Positions 25,921 through 34,422 of a stretch of 64,000 bases of DNA are shown here, in pieces. How positions within the stretch are numbered: the first letter of the stretch is position 1; every line of letters starts with the position of its first letter. A program made the position numbers and the translations under genes. This stretch comes from Paraburkholderia edwinii (GTDB lineage: Bacteria; Pseudomonadota; Gammaproteobacteria; Burkholderiales; Burkholderiaceae), in assembly GCF_019428685.1 (NCBI RefSeq), contig NZ_CP080096.1, positions 434,001-498,000 of the forward strand, given 5' to 3'. Under the pieces are notes generated by a model. The model was not told the DNA's origin. It did no database searches and worked only from the letters and a program-made list of their open reading frames with translations.

Positions 25921-27060
25921 TCAACTCGCGCAAGGCTGCGCCGCCGCTTCTGTTTCGACCGGTTCGATTGGCACGATGCGGCGCACCGGCGGCGCGCCGC
26001 ATTGGCGCAGCAGATCGCGCAGTTCGTTGATGACCGGGAACACCTCGTGGTTCCAGTCCGCGCCCTGCGCGTCGTGCGCTTCCTGCTCGCGCTCGACGAT
26101 CCAGCGGTCTTCCTTGAAGATGCGCTCGGTGAACCACACGAGCAGCGGCCACGCGGCATCGAGCAGGAACCCGAGCTTCGGCCGCTTCACGGAGAGCAAC
26201 CCGAACGTGCGATTCGTGCGTTGTTCGGCGTCGAGCGGTACGTAGATGATCCACAGGTCCATCACGAGCGTGCCCTCGGACGTGCGAATCTGCAGCGTCT
26301 GGTAAGGGTACTGCGTGCGGATCGTCATCACATCCTTATGCTTCTTTTTCGTGCCCTGCCGGCTCTGGCCGAACACGAGCGCTTCGCCGATCGGCTGCTG
26401 GCCCGCTTCGCGCGAGAACGTGTAGTCGACCTCGACCCAGTCGTCGCCGCGGCGGCGGCCGAGCGAACGCGCGCGCATCTGGCCCATCTGCCGGCGGTGC
26501 AGGAACTGATGGTTCATATCCATCAGGTTCTCGTGCATGAACGAGTAATGACATGCCACTTCGCGGCCGAAGCGGCGCGTCTTGTACTTCCTGTTCGCGA
26601 CCGAACCGAGCGGCGGCAGCGGCGTCGTTTCGGCGAGTTCGGCTTTGCCGGGGAACACGAAGATGAGTCCTTCCACTTCGCGGCACGGATACGAGCGCAC
26701 GCCATTGGGCAGCCGTTCGCGGCCCAGATACGGCACGTCGATGCAGCGCCCCGTGCAGTCGTAGGTCCAGCCGTGGTAGCAGCAGCGGATCGCTTCGCCG
26801 TCGACTACGCCGCCGTGCAACGGCACCTGACGGTGCGCGCAGCGGTCTTCGAGGGCGAACACCTTGCCCGACTCGGTGCGCACGAGCACGATCGGCTCGC
26901 CGGCAAAGCGCACGCCATGCGCCTTGCCGCGCTTCACTTCGTGCGACCACGCGAGCGGATACCAGTTGTCAGGGTGAATGTGAACGCGGCGCAAATCGCG
27001 CACCGGTGCTCCCGCGGGCGTTTCGACTGTGCTGCTTTCCACAGGACTGACTGCGTGCAT
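25921..27060 (-). CDS. Rieske non-haem iron oxygenase, alpha subunit
   Basis: A 379-residue ring-hydroxylating-type oxygenase. The Rieske centre is intact: Cys74, His76, Cys93 and His96 (CAH and CCYHGW, 16 residues apart). The mononuclear iron motif HENLMDMNHQFLHR (176-189) supplies His184 and His188, plus bridging Asp181. Neither a ferredoxin nor a reductase gene is adjacent, so electrons must come from elsewhere. Members of this single-component-looking group demethylate or hydroxylate lipophilic substrates, and the substrate here is unknown. The upstream region contains a palindrome shared with the porin upstream region. AGAGGAGGG precedes the ATG. Confidence 0.92.
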   Translation of the reverse strand: MHAVSPVESSTVETPAGAPVRDLRRVHIHPDNWYPLAWSHEVKRGKAHGVRFAGEPIVLVRTESGKVFALEDRCAHRQVPLHGGVVDGEAIRCCYHGWTYDCTGRCIDVPYLGRERLPNGVRSYPCREVEGLIFVFPGKAELAETTPLPPLGSVANRKYKTRRFGREVACHYSFMHENLMDMNHQFLHRRQMGQMRARSLGRRRGDDWVEVDYTFSREAGQQPIGEALVFGQSRQGTKKKHKDVMTIRTQYPYQTLQIRTSEGTLVMDLWIIYVPLDAEQRTNRTFGLLSVKRPKLGFLLDAAWPLLVWFTERIFKEDRWIVEREQEAHDAQGADWNHEVFPVINELRDLLRQCGAPPVRRIVPIEPVETEAAAQPCAS

Positions 27061-27134
27061 GTGTGCCGCCCTCCTCTAGCGACCTGAGCCTCCGACTATT
27101 TAATAGCCGAAGTCAACAAGCTTTCTATTGAATT

Positions 27135-27153
27135 ACTGAGTTAGCTGCTCAGT
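27135..27153. promoter_or_regulatory. Palindromic operator-like site (copy 2)
   Basis: ACTGAG (27135-27140), TTAGCTG, CTCAGT (27148-27153): perfect six-base arms. It lies 75 bp upstream of the Rieske oxygenase ATG, a normal position for a repressor site, and matches 14 of 17 core bases of the site at 23594-23610. Confidence 0.6.
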
Positions 27154-27261
27154 CTACTAGAAGTCCGCGTGCTTTTTGACAATTCGAGAAAATGCACGCC
27201 TGCGGAAGCCGGTGGAACCGTGATCGGGCAGGGTATCTGCGTATGCGGCGAAGCGCCAGGG

Positions 27262-27300
27262 ATGGAAAAACAAAAGCCGCGGCGCATCGCGCACCGCGGC
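27262..27300 (-). terminator. Terminator of the cytochrome b561-glycosyltransferase run
   Basis: On the minus strand GCCGCGG (27300-27294) pairs with CCGCGGC (27282-27276), extended by a GC pair past one mismatch. It is followed by TTTTGTTTTTCC (27273-27262). It lies 84 bp after the glycosyltransferase stop codon. Confidence 0.75.
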
Positions 27301-27383
27301 CCTTATTAAAGCAGTATCGAAGAAGAAAGCAGAGGCGCAGGCAGAGGCGAACGGCCTCTACGCGTGCGGCCCATGTGCAGCAG

Positions 27384-28928
27384 TCATGGCTGTCGGTTGT
27401 TACCGTTCGAAGCGAGCAGCCCCGAGCGATGCTGCTTGCCCCACGACTTGCTTCCACGCAGAAAATGGAACCAGCCGAGCACCGCGCCCGTGTGCCGCAG
27501 CAACTGGAACGTGAACGGCTCCGCGATCGCCGCGGCCATGGCCGACCACAGGCTCGATCCGGCACGCAGCCCGGTCCAGCGTCGATACAGGTGAATGCTC
27601 CAGATGTAGAACGCGAGATCGAGCGCGGTCTTCAGGAAAATCACGCTAAAAATCGACACAACGATGACGCCGTGGCCGCCGAACAGGAATGCGAGCAGCA
27701 GCGCGAACGCGGTCAGCCCGTAGACCGGCTGCATCGTGTCGAATGCCTTGACCGGCAGCATCAGCATACCGAGCGTGCCGTAGCGGCGGTTGCCCGTCAT
27801 GTCGCGATTCCAGTATTGCGTTTCGAGGAAGCCCGCGAACCAGCGGCGCCGCTGCCGCAGGAAGCTCCCAAGCGTGTCGGGCGCGTCGGTTTGCGCATGC
27901 GCGTCGCCGACCACGCGAACATCCCAGTCGAGTCCGCGGTCCACCGAATAGCGGCGCAGCCGATGAATCAGCTCGTAGTCTTCGACGAGGCACTGTCCGT
28001 CGAAGCCGCCCACCGCCACCAGCGCCTCGCGCCGGAACGACGCGAATGCGCCCGACACGAGCAGCAGGCTGTCCGCGCGCATCCACGCAAAGCGCGAGAT
28101 GAAGTTGCGCATGTACTCGTACGTCTGGAACCACTGGAACAGACGCCCGCCGACCGACTTGCTGCAGATTGGCACGATAATGCCGGTCGCGGCCACGAGC
28201 GTCCCGCTTGCCGCAAATGCCGCGCGCATCGCGCGCGTCGCATCGGGTGCGAGCAGCGTGTCGGCATCGACGGTCATCACCGTTTCGGTCGTCATGCGGT
28301 CGATCGCGGCGTTCAGCGCGCGCGCCTTGCCGCCGTGCGGCAGACGCAGCCAGTACAGGTTCGGATAGCGCACACTCGGCGCGCTCAGTTCGCCGAGCGC
28401 GGGCGTCGTGAGGCCGTAGCGCGTGGTCAGCAAGGTTTCGGTGCCGTCGGAAGAACCGTCGTCGGCGATCACGATTTGCGCGGGCCCGTCGATCTGTTCG
28501 AGCAATGCCGTGAGCGTCACGGGCAGCACCGCGGCCTCGTTATGCGACGCGACGATGATGCCCATCTCGGGCAAGCGGCGTGCGCCGGCCGCCGGTGCGC
28601 CAGCCATCGCGCCCGCCTGCGCCATGCGTCGCGCGAGCGGCCACGACTTCAGCGTGACGAAGAACAGCAGCAGCGTGTCGTAGATCACATATGCAAGGCC
28701 GGTTGCCCATGCCACCACGCCATGCAGAAAGAATGCACGCGCGAACAGCAGCACCCACAGCGCGGTCACGCTACCGTGAATCAGCCGGCCCGCCCACGTG
28801 GCCTGCCGCGGCGTGATGCGCGGCGAAATCGCGGCAAGCGCGTCTTCGAGCGATCGCTTAGGCGTACTGGCAAGGCGCCCGTTCTGCACCTTCGGCGCCT
28901 GCGGTTCGATTACGACGTCTGCACACAT
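27384..28928 (-). CDS. Membrane glycosyltransferase, family 2
   Basis: A 514-residue processive-type GT2 enzyme. Two N-terminal helices (about 53-95) are followed by the catalytic domain: SHNEA (128-132), DDGSSDGT (156-163), DAD (221-223), a later VEDYEL and QRRRW. Three or four C-terminal helices follow. This is the architecture of hyaluronan/PNAG/cellulose-type synthases that build a polymer at the membrane from UDP-sugars. No polymer export genes are nearby, so the product is unknown. The start ATG at 28928 shares one base with the TGA of the cytochrome b561 gene (TGATG), so the two are translationally coupled. Confidence 0.9.
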   Translation of the reverse strand: MCADVVIEPQAPKVQNGRLASTPKRSLEDALAAISPRITPRQATWAGRLIHGSVTALWVLLFARAFFLHGVVAWATGLAYVIYDTLLLFFVTLKSWPLARRMAQAGAMAGAPAAGARRLPEMGIIVASHNEAAVLPVTLTALLEQIDGPAQIVIADDGSSDGTETLLTTRYGLTTPALGELSAPSVRYPNLYWLRLPHGGKARALNAAIDRMTTETVMTVDADTLLAPDATRAMRAAFAASGTLVAATGIIVPICSKSVGGRLFQWFQTYEYMRNFISRFAWMRADSLLLVSGAFASFRREALVAVGGFDGQCLVEDYELIHRLRRYSVDRGLDWDVRVVGDAHAQTDAPDTLGSFLRQRRRWFAGFLETQYWNRDMTGNRRYGTLGMLMLPVKAFDTMQPVYGLTAFALLLAFLFGGHGVIVVSIFSVIFLKTALDLAFYIWSIHLYRRWTGLRAGSSLWSAMAAAIAEPFTFQLLRHTGAVLGWFHFLRGSKSWGKQHRSGLLASNGNNRQP

Positions 28929-29542
28929 CAAGGCACCATCCGTTTGATGACCGAATGCCGATCCAGCCACTGATGCTTCAACGCGCCGCCGATATGCATC
29001 GCGAGCAGCGCATAAAGCGCATACCCGAACCATGCATGCACCGTGCCGAGCTTGTCGTGGAGCTGGAGCCGTTCCTTGACGGCAGGATCGATATTCATGA
29101 TGAAGCCGATCCGCGGCCATTCGAAAAGGTGGAAATACTGCATCGGATGTGTCGCCGCGTCCTTCCATGCGGAATCGTGCGCCCAGCCGGAAAGCGGCAA
29201 ACCGATCATCAGCAGATACAGCAGGAAATGCGCAACGTGCGCGGCCATCCGCTCCCACGCCGGAAACTCGCTCGGCAGCGGCGGTGGCTTATGCGATACG
29301 CGCCACAAAATGCGCAGCAGCGCGAGACCGAGCACCGTGATGCCGATCGACTTATGCGTATCGATGACCGGACGCACCCAATCGTCAGGCAGCGAATCCG
29401 CGCTCAAGCCAAGCACAACGTTGCAGATGATCAGCAGTGCGATCACCCAGTGCAGCACCATCGCGATGCGCGTGTACTGCGTTGGCTCATTGGCGCGCGG
29501 AAGCGCCGTGTGTCCGTGCCGGGACTCGATTCGGGTCGTCAT
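28928..29542 (-). CDS. Cytochrome b561-type dihaem membrane protein
   Basis: A 204-residue four-helix inner-membrane protein. Haem-ligand candidates are His in MVLHWVIALL, DTHKSIG, HVAHFLLYLLM and VHAWFGYALYALLAMHIGG, the pattern of bacterial b561 (CybB) proteins that pass electrons from quinol to periplasmic acceptors or superoxide. Start choice is uncertain: ATG at 29542 gives the usual N-terminus, while a GTG at 29596 would add 18 residues; neither has a strong ribosome binding site. The one-base overlap with the glycosyltransferase gene is an unusual partner for this family. Confidence 0.88.
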   Translation of the reverse strand: MTTRIESRHGHTALPRANEPTQYTRIAMVLHWVIALLIICNVVLGLSADSLPDDWVRPVIDTHKSIGITVLGLALLRILWRVSHKPPPLPSEFPAWERMAAHVAHFLLYLLMIGLPLSGWAHDSAWKDAATHPMQYFHLFEWPRIGFIMNIDPAVKERLQLHDKLGTVHAWFGYALYALLAMHIGGALKHQWLDRHSVIKRMVP

Positions 29543-29737
29543 TGGTGTTTTGTAGGAAATAGGGTTGGCGACGAAAGCTATTCGAAATAGACGCACAAGC
29601 GACCCGCAAACGTGCGGTCAGATCGCTTGACTGTTTAACGCACAGACTAGCCTTTTTATTCCGGGTTTTCCTGTACGTTGATGTGAATTGGCGGGGTGAA
29701 TGTGTTTCAGTTCATTGCAAGCTGCACCGAAAGCCGT

Positions 29738-30655
29738 TCATCGAACGAATGCATCGATGCCCTGCACGAGACGCTTCGCGAGACGCGACTGGCGAAGCTG
29801 GTCGATCCACCATTGCAGTGCGCGGCCTTCGTGGTCGCCGCGCCACGCGACGTATAGCACGTTCGGCTCACGCGGGTCAGCCGTCTCTTTCTCGACGAGC
29901 TCGCCTCGTTTTAATAGCGACGCAACGCGCTGCCGCGGTAGCCAGCCGACTCCAAGGCCGTCGCGCTGCGCGAGAATCTTTGCGTGCATGGTCGGCACCG
30001 CAAGCGACGCCTGACCGCCGACCACGCCGTACGCACGGCCGCTCGCGCGCGACGAATCCGCCACCACGACGCCGCGCTGCTTCGAGATCTGGTCGCGCTT
30101 GAGCGGCCCCTTGGCCCCGGCAAGCGGATGGCGCGGCGACACCGCGAACACCCATTCGACGACACCGAGTTCGAACCAGCGCAGGCCGGGAATGGCCGGC
30201 GGTTCGTTGGTTGCGCCCACAATCAGATCGGCACGGCCGTCGCGCAACGCTTCCCATGTGCCGCTCAGCACTTCGTGCGTAAAACGCAGCTTCACGCCCG
30301 ATTGCAGTGCATCGAACGCGTGGACCAACGGCATCAGCGTGTCGAATTCCAGCAGTTCGTCGCTGACTATCCATAGACGGTCTTCCCAGCCGCTCGCGAC
30401 CTGCCGCACGCGCTGTGTCATGCGAGCGACGTCCTGCATGAGCCGAGCCGCTTCTTCGGCGAGCAACTGGCCTGCCGGCGTCAGCTGCAGGCGATAGCGG
30501 CGGCGATCGAACAGCAGCGCGTCAAAGCGCGTTTCGAGCTGACGCGCCGCATGCGATACCGTCGACGGCGCCTTGCCGAGGCGCGCCGCGGCACGCGACA
30601 GGCTGCCGCTTTCGCGGATCGCTTCGAGCAGCGTCAATTCTTCATCGGTCAACAT
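29738..30655 (-). CDS. LysR-family transcriptional regulator
   Basis: A 305-residue regulator. The winged helix-turn-helix is at about 1-60 (AIRESGSLSRAAARLGKAPS) and the substrate-binding-like effector domain spans about 90-290 (LWIVSDELLEFDTLMPLVHA, later GVGWLPRQRVASLL). ATG at 30655 is preceded by GGAG eight bases upstream; a TTG two codons earlier is less likely. The gene is flanked by the cytochrome b561 gene downstream and the large effector-like gene upstream, all on the minus strand. It might therefore regulate a neighbour or a distant target. Confidence 0.92.
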   Translation of the reverse strand: MLTDEELTLLEAIRESGSLSRAAARLGKAPSTVSHAARQLETRFDALLFDRRRYRLQLTPAGQLLAEEAARLMQDVARMTQRVRQVASGWEDRLWIVSDELLEFDTLMPLVHAFDALQSGVKLRFTHEVLSGTWEALRDGRADLIVGATNEPPAIPGLRWFELGVVEWVFAVSPRHPLAGAKGPLKRDQISKQRGVVVADSSRASGRAYGVVGGQASLAVPTMHAKILAQRDGLGVGWLPRQRVASLLKRGELVEKETADPREPNVLYVAWRGDHEGRALQWWIDQLRQSRLAKRLVQGIDAFVR

Positions 30656-30741
30656 GTGCAACTCCGTCGAACGTATCGGGGGCGCACGTATCGTACGGCA
30701 TGCCTGGGAAACGCGCCCGTGCCGCCGGGAGCGGCAGATTC

Positions 30742-33700
30742 CTATTGCAGGACGTTGAAAATTGACTTGTGCCGGCTTTCGGCCTGGCGTATCCGCCGCC
30801 AGGCTTCGTTTCCAATGCTGTAATTCGATATGACCTGCGCGCTGCTGAATCGCGCCGTGCCAAAATCAGCGTCGAACGCGGCGCGCCAACGGGTCACCCC
30901 GTCCAATGTGACCCCCTCGAGTCGTCCCGGCGCAGGCGAGCTCAGATAGATGCCATCCCTGAAGAGCCACGCGGCGTTTCGCGCATAGAGCCAGGCAGAC
31001 ACATCGCGCACATCGGCGGGCGTCATAAGGGCCTGGATGCCCGAGAAAATGCCGTCATAAGGACTGACCGGCACCTTGGTGACAAAGTGCGTCGTGCCGG
31101 CCGGCAATGCCGTGTCCGGATCGGTTTCGAAGCGATAGAGTCTGAACTGTCCGCCGGTTTTCCCCTGGAACGTATGCTCGTTGAGCGTAGGCGGCACGGC
31201 GGCTGCTCCATCCGGTTTTCTGAGCGCCCAGCGCGAGCGTGCCCCCTCGCGCGTAGCGCTTACGAAAGGCGTCCAGACCGACTTGCCAGTGGTCAGGTAC
31301 TTGTCGTCTTCACGATGAATCAGATGCGATCCGACACGGTCGAATACGCCGTTCGTGCTGGAGCGGTTCGACGGTCTTGCGCCCAGATAGACATTGCCTG
31401 CACCGTTCACGCGCAAAACCTTGTCGTAGTCGTCGGCAACATGCAAGCGCCCGTCATCCCCCATCGTGAACATGTGCCGGCTTTGGGGATCGAGCGCGGA
31501 CTGCTTGTACGCGCTCGCCACATAAGGCCACCCGCTCCCGGAGATAAAGAGGTGCGTGCGGTTGGCGTCGCCACCGCCATAGGCTTCGATCGAAAATGGG
31601 CCGCGATAATCGAGGCCCGATATTTGCCGCATCTCCACATTGCGCACCTTTGCCCACGCCCTATCGTAGAAAAAGGCATGGACCCGATTGGGATCCTCGT
31701 TGAATTCCGTCACCCGCCCTTTCTTGCTCCTCGACACCAGCGTCCGGTATCCGGTCTTTTCCCATACGTCGTCTGCGATCGGGAAACGCGCAAGTTGCGG
31801 CTGCCTGCCTGCGGTTTCGGTCTGGTTGTATATGTCCCAACGATAAGCAGGATTACGGACGAACTTGCCCGCGACGCCATTCTTCACCTCGCGCCAACCG
31901 CGAATCTGCGTATGGTCGATCCGTCCCATCGCCGCGACCTCGGCGTTCTCCGGTTCGCGTGCGTGCGAGTCCAGGGTCGCATTGACATCGACCATATTGG
32001 GTGAGGGCGCAACGAAATAGATGAAACCATCGGGCGCCATATTCGCGAGCCTCGCCGCGGCCGTGCGCTCATCGCGAAATGTTCCCAGATAGCCGGCGCT
32101 GTCGATCAGGCCAGGTCTCGACGCAAGATCGAAATCGTGCAAGTCGAGGCTGACGTTGCGCAGTATCGTTTGCTCGCAATCGAAGCCGCCGCGTCCGGCG
32201 ACTTCATTTGGCGTCAACGTCGAAGGCCGGAACAATGCAAACGGCTTACGTTCCTGAGACGGGTCCAGCGATCGCTTCAGATCGACATGCCGTAGAGGGG
32301 ATTCCGGAATGGTGGCCGAAGGCGCCTCGTAGCCGAAATCCGGTTCAGGAGTCGGGTGCGCCAACGGTGGCGTCTGCGAAGGAATTCCAGTGACACCCAG
32401 GAGCCGCTCGACCTCGCCAAGGGATATGTTCGTGGCACGTGAGTCGTGCGGCGCAGGCGTGCCTCGCAGCCCATGCAGCGCGGTCTCATGGTCGTCGTAA
32501 TGACCGTAGTACACCGTATCGACATGATCGATACCTTGTTCTTCGGGATAGCCTCGCGCCATTGCGCTGCTCAAGGCTGCGGCCAGTTCGTCGAAATTGC
32601 CGAGCCTGTAGACGCCACTGGCAGGATCGTGCATCTCATAGCGATCCTGTAAATAATCGGCGGACAAGCCGCGACGCTGCACGACAACCGAATAGCCGTC
32701 GCCGGTCCGGGGGCCGGAACTGCTTGCACCTGCATCGCCATCCGGATTCGTTCGCCGCCGTCTGAATGTGAGGCGAATCTCCGCGAGATCATTGCGGTAC
32801 GCGATACTCGGGTCCTCCGCATCCCGGGAACTGCCGAAGTGCAAACGCAGATCACTAACGAGCTGCTCCGCGGAACTGATTGCTTGACCGCCGCCGCGCC
32901 TCGTCCGGTTAGGCAAATCGACGAGGAACGCCTGTCGGTTTTCCGCCTGCAACCGATTGATTTCCTGAATGGACTCCGATCTGCGCGAAGGGTCAGCGAG
33001 CCGTTGCCAGATGTAGTCGGTCGCCTCGGTGAGCGTCGGCGCCCGGCCGCGAGCCACTTCACGCAGCGCGTAGTAGCCAATGCCCTGAAACGCATTGGCG
33101 ATCGAACGAGCCCCGCCGGCAGCGGCCGCCAGCGCTTCGCCCGACAGGGTGTTCGACTCGTCGGCGCTCGCCTCGTAAAGCGACGACGTCACCGACGGTG
33201 AATAGGGCAGCTTGCGCAGCGGCGGCGCAATCATCGGCGACGATTGCTGCAAAACTTCGCCTCCAGGCGGTGTCGTCAACCACGGCGAAAAATAGTCGAT
33301 GCTGTGCGGCTCGGCGCGCAGACCCAGTTCGTCTTCGGAAAACGCGTTTGCCCCATACGCGTTAAGCGCCGCTCGCAACATGGCCGCGTTCTCATATAAA
33401 AATGCGCCATTATTTGGATCGAAGACGACGTAGTGTTCCTGCGGAAGTCGTTGCACAAGCAGGGCGTGGCCGTATCGCTCGGCAGATGAAGTGGTCGGGC
33501 GCAGAAGAAGGCGGACAAAAGCGATCTCGTTTTCGCGCAATCCGCTGCTCAAAACGGAAGCCATCGATACGACGGAACTTTGGTGCGACCCTCGATGGTC
33601 GAACTGCTCGACGCCCCGTAGGCGAAGCCGTTGTAGTCCTAGCGTAGCCGGGTTCAACTGAAATGCGCGGACGCGCATGAACTGGCCATCGGCCTCGCCG

Positions 33701-34161
33701 CTACGGCGTTTTGTCGTGTCTTTGCGCATGTCCCTCACGACGTCGAGCAGACTGACCGCGGAGTTCACGAGACGCTGGTCGACCCGGCGAATCGCCTCGC
33801 GTGACCATCCTTCGCAGGCCGCCTGTCTATTGAATTCGCGCTCTCCCAGATAGTGAATCTGGTCGAATGGGACATACGAAATCGCGGTTTCCCTTAATCC
33901 CTCTCCACCACGGCATTCGCGAAACGGCGATGCCTGCACGCATTTTCCCAAGGTGCCGCCGCGGCGTACGCGTGTAGCAGGCGCTGGCTGATCCGGCATG
34001 CGTGCCGGCCTTTCCACGCCGCGTGTTCGACTCTGCAGCCGGCCAGCGCCGGCTTGCGACGACGCAGCCGGCGAAGCATTCACGGCCGGTGCGGTCCCGG
34101 CGTCGATCGTGACGACGGATGTTGGCTGGATGGGGGCGCCGCTCAAGCTCGAAGCGAACAT
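30742..34161 (-). CDS. Predicted multidomain toxin/effector: C58 protease plus cholera-toxin-like ADP-ribosyltransferase
   Basis: An 1139-residue protein with no signal peptide or membrane helix and a Ser/Thr/Ala/Pro-rich N-terminus (1-90). Domain 1 (about 95-280) resembles YopT/AvrPphB C58 proteases: candidate triad Cys116 in AACEGWS, His232 in YGHALLV, Asp248 in VVFDPNNGAF. Domain 2 (about 360-540) repeats its end (GYSVVVQRR, then YEMHDPASGVYRL) but lacks the His. Domain 3 (about 640-800) follows cholera toxin A1 closely: Arg645 in ALFRPS, His675 in NVSLDLHD, GYLGT (690-694), PNMVDVNATL, EPENAEVAAMG with Glu741, QIRGW, and a trailing RFPIADDVW. The remainder (830-1139) is unassigned, perhaps beta-rich. 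ATG at 34161 follows GAGGAG. The delivery route is not visible; type III or VI secretion is inference. Confidence 0.8.
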   Translation of the reverse strand: MFASSLSGAPIQPTSVVTIDAGTAPAVNASPAASSQAGAGRLQSRTRGVERPARMPDQPAPATRVRRGGTLGKCVQASPFRECRGGEGLRETAISYVPFDQIHYLGEREFNRQAACEGWSREAIRRVDQRLVNSAVSLLDVVRDMRKDTTKRRSGEADGQFMRVRAFQLNPATLGLQRLRLRGVEQFDHRGSHQSSVVSMASVLSSGLRENEIAFVRLLLRPTTSSAERYGHALLVQRLPQEHYVVFDPNNGAFLYENAAMLRAALNAYGANAFSEDELGLRAEPHSIDYFSPWLTTPPGGEVLQQSSPMIAPPLRKLPYSPSVTSSLYEASADESNTLSGEALAAAAGGARSIANAFQGIGYYALREVARGRAPTLTEATDYIWQRLADPSRRSESIQEINRLQAENRQAFLVDLPNRTRRGGGQAISSAEQLVSDLRLHFGSSRDAEDPSIAYRNDLAEIRLTFRRRRTNPDGDAGASSSGPRTGDGYSVVVQRRGLSADYLQDRYEMHDPASGVYRLGNFDELAAALSSAMARGYPEEQGIDHVDTVYYGHYDDHETALHGLRGTPAPHDSRATNISLGEVERLLGVTGIPSQTPPLAHPTPEPDFGYEAPSATIPESPLRHVDLKRSLDPSQERKPFALFRPSTLTPNEVAGRGGFDCEQTILRNVSLDLHDFDLASRPGLIDSAGYLGTFRDERTAAARLANMAPDGFIYFVAPSPNMVDVNATLDSHAREPENAEVAAMGRIDHTQIRGWREVKNGVAGKFVRNPAYRWDIYNQTETAGRQPQLARFPIADDVWEKTGYRTLVSRSKKGRVTEFNEDPNRVHAFFYDRAWAKVRNVEMRQISGLDYRGPFSIEAYGGGDANRTHLFISGSGWPYVASAYKQSALDPQSRHMFTMGDDGRLHVADDYDKVLRVNGAGNVYLGARPSNRSSTNGVFDRVGSHLIHREDDKYLTTGKSVWTPFVSATREGARSRWALRKPDGAAAVPPTLNEHTFQGKTGGQFRLYRFETDPDTALPAGTTHFVTKVPVSPYDGIFSGIQALMTPADVRDVSAWLYARNAAWLFRDGIYLSSPAPGRLEGVTLDGVTRWRAAFDADFGTARFSSAQVISNYSIGNEAWRRIRQAESRHKSIFNVLQ

Positions 34162-34422
34162 GCTAACTCCTCGGTCAATTGACTCGCTGGCAAACGCATG
34201 GCTGTTATGGCGCAGCGTCATCAAGCAATCCGATCGACACTGCGACGGCGCCCTTCGCGGGAGTTTCCATTGCAGCACCCGCCCGGCCAACGCAGGTGGT
34301 ACTCGCACACTTCGCGAAGCAGCCCGGATCAGACCACCCTGGCTGATAACAAAGCCGATCCGGCACTGAGGGCGCACCGGTGCGCTAGACTTTCCGCAAC
34401 GCGAGCCACGAGGAGACGCACA

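Larger units (their letters stand above)
27061..27383. other. 323-bp region between Rieske oxygenase and glycosyltransferase genes
   Basis: The right part (27262-27300) holds the terminator of the glycosyltransferase gene. The left part holds the Rieske promoter and a palindrome at 27135-27153. On the minus strand CTATTAAATAG near 27098 may be part of the -10 region. No coding sequence is supported. Confidence 0.5.

Noticed and set aside
27192..28973. A 593-codon plus-strand frame opposite the glycosyltransferase
   Set aside because: Low-complexity Arg/Gln/His composition and no ribosome binding site; the opposite strand has a complete GT2 enzyme with all motifs.
32000..33000. A frameshift splitting the large effector into two genes
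   Set aside because: The frame is continuous from 34161 to 30742 and motifs from all domains lie in the same frame.
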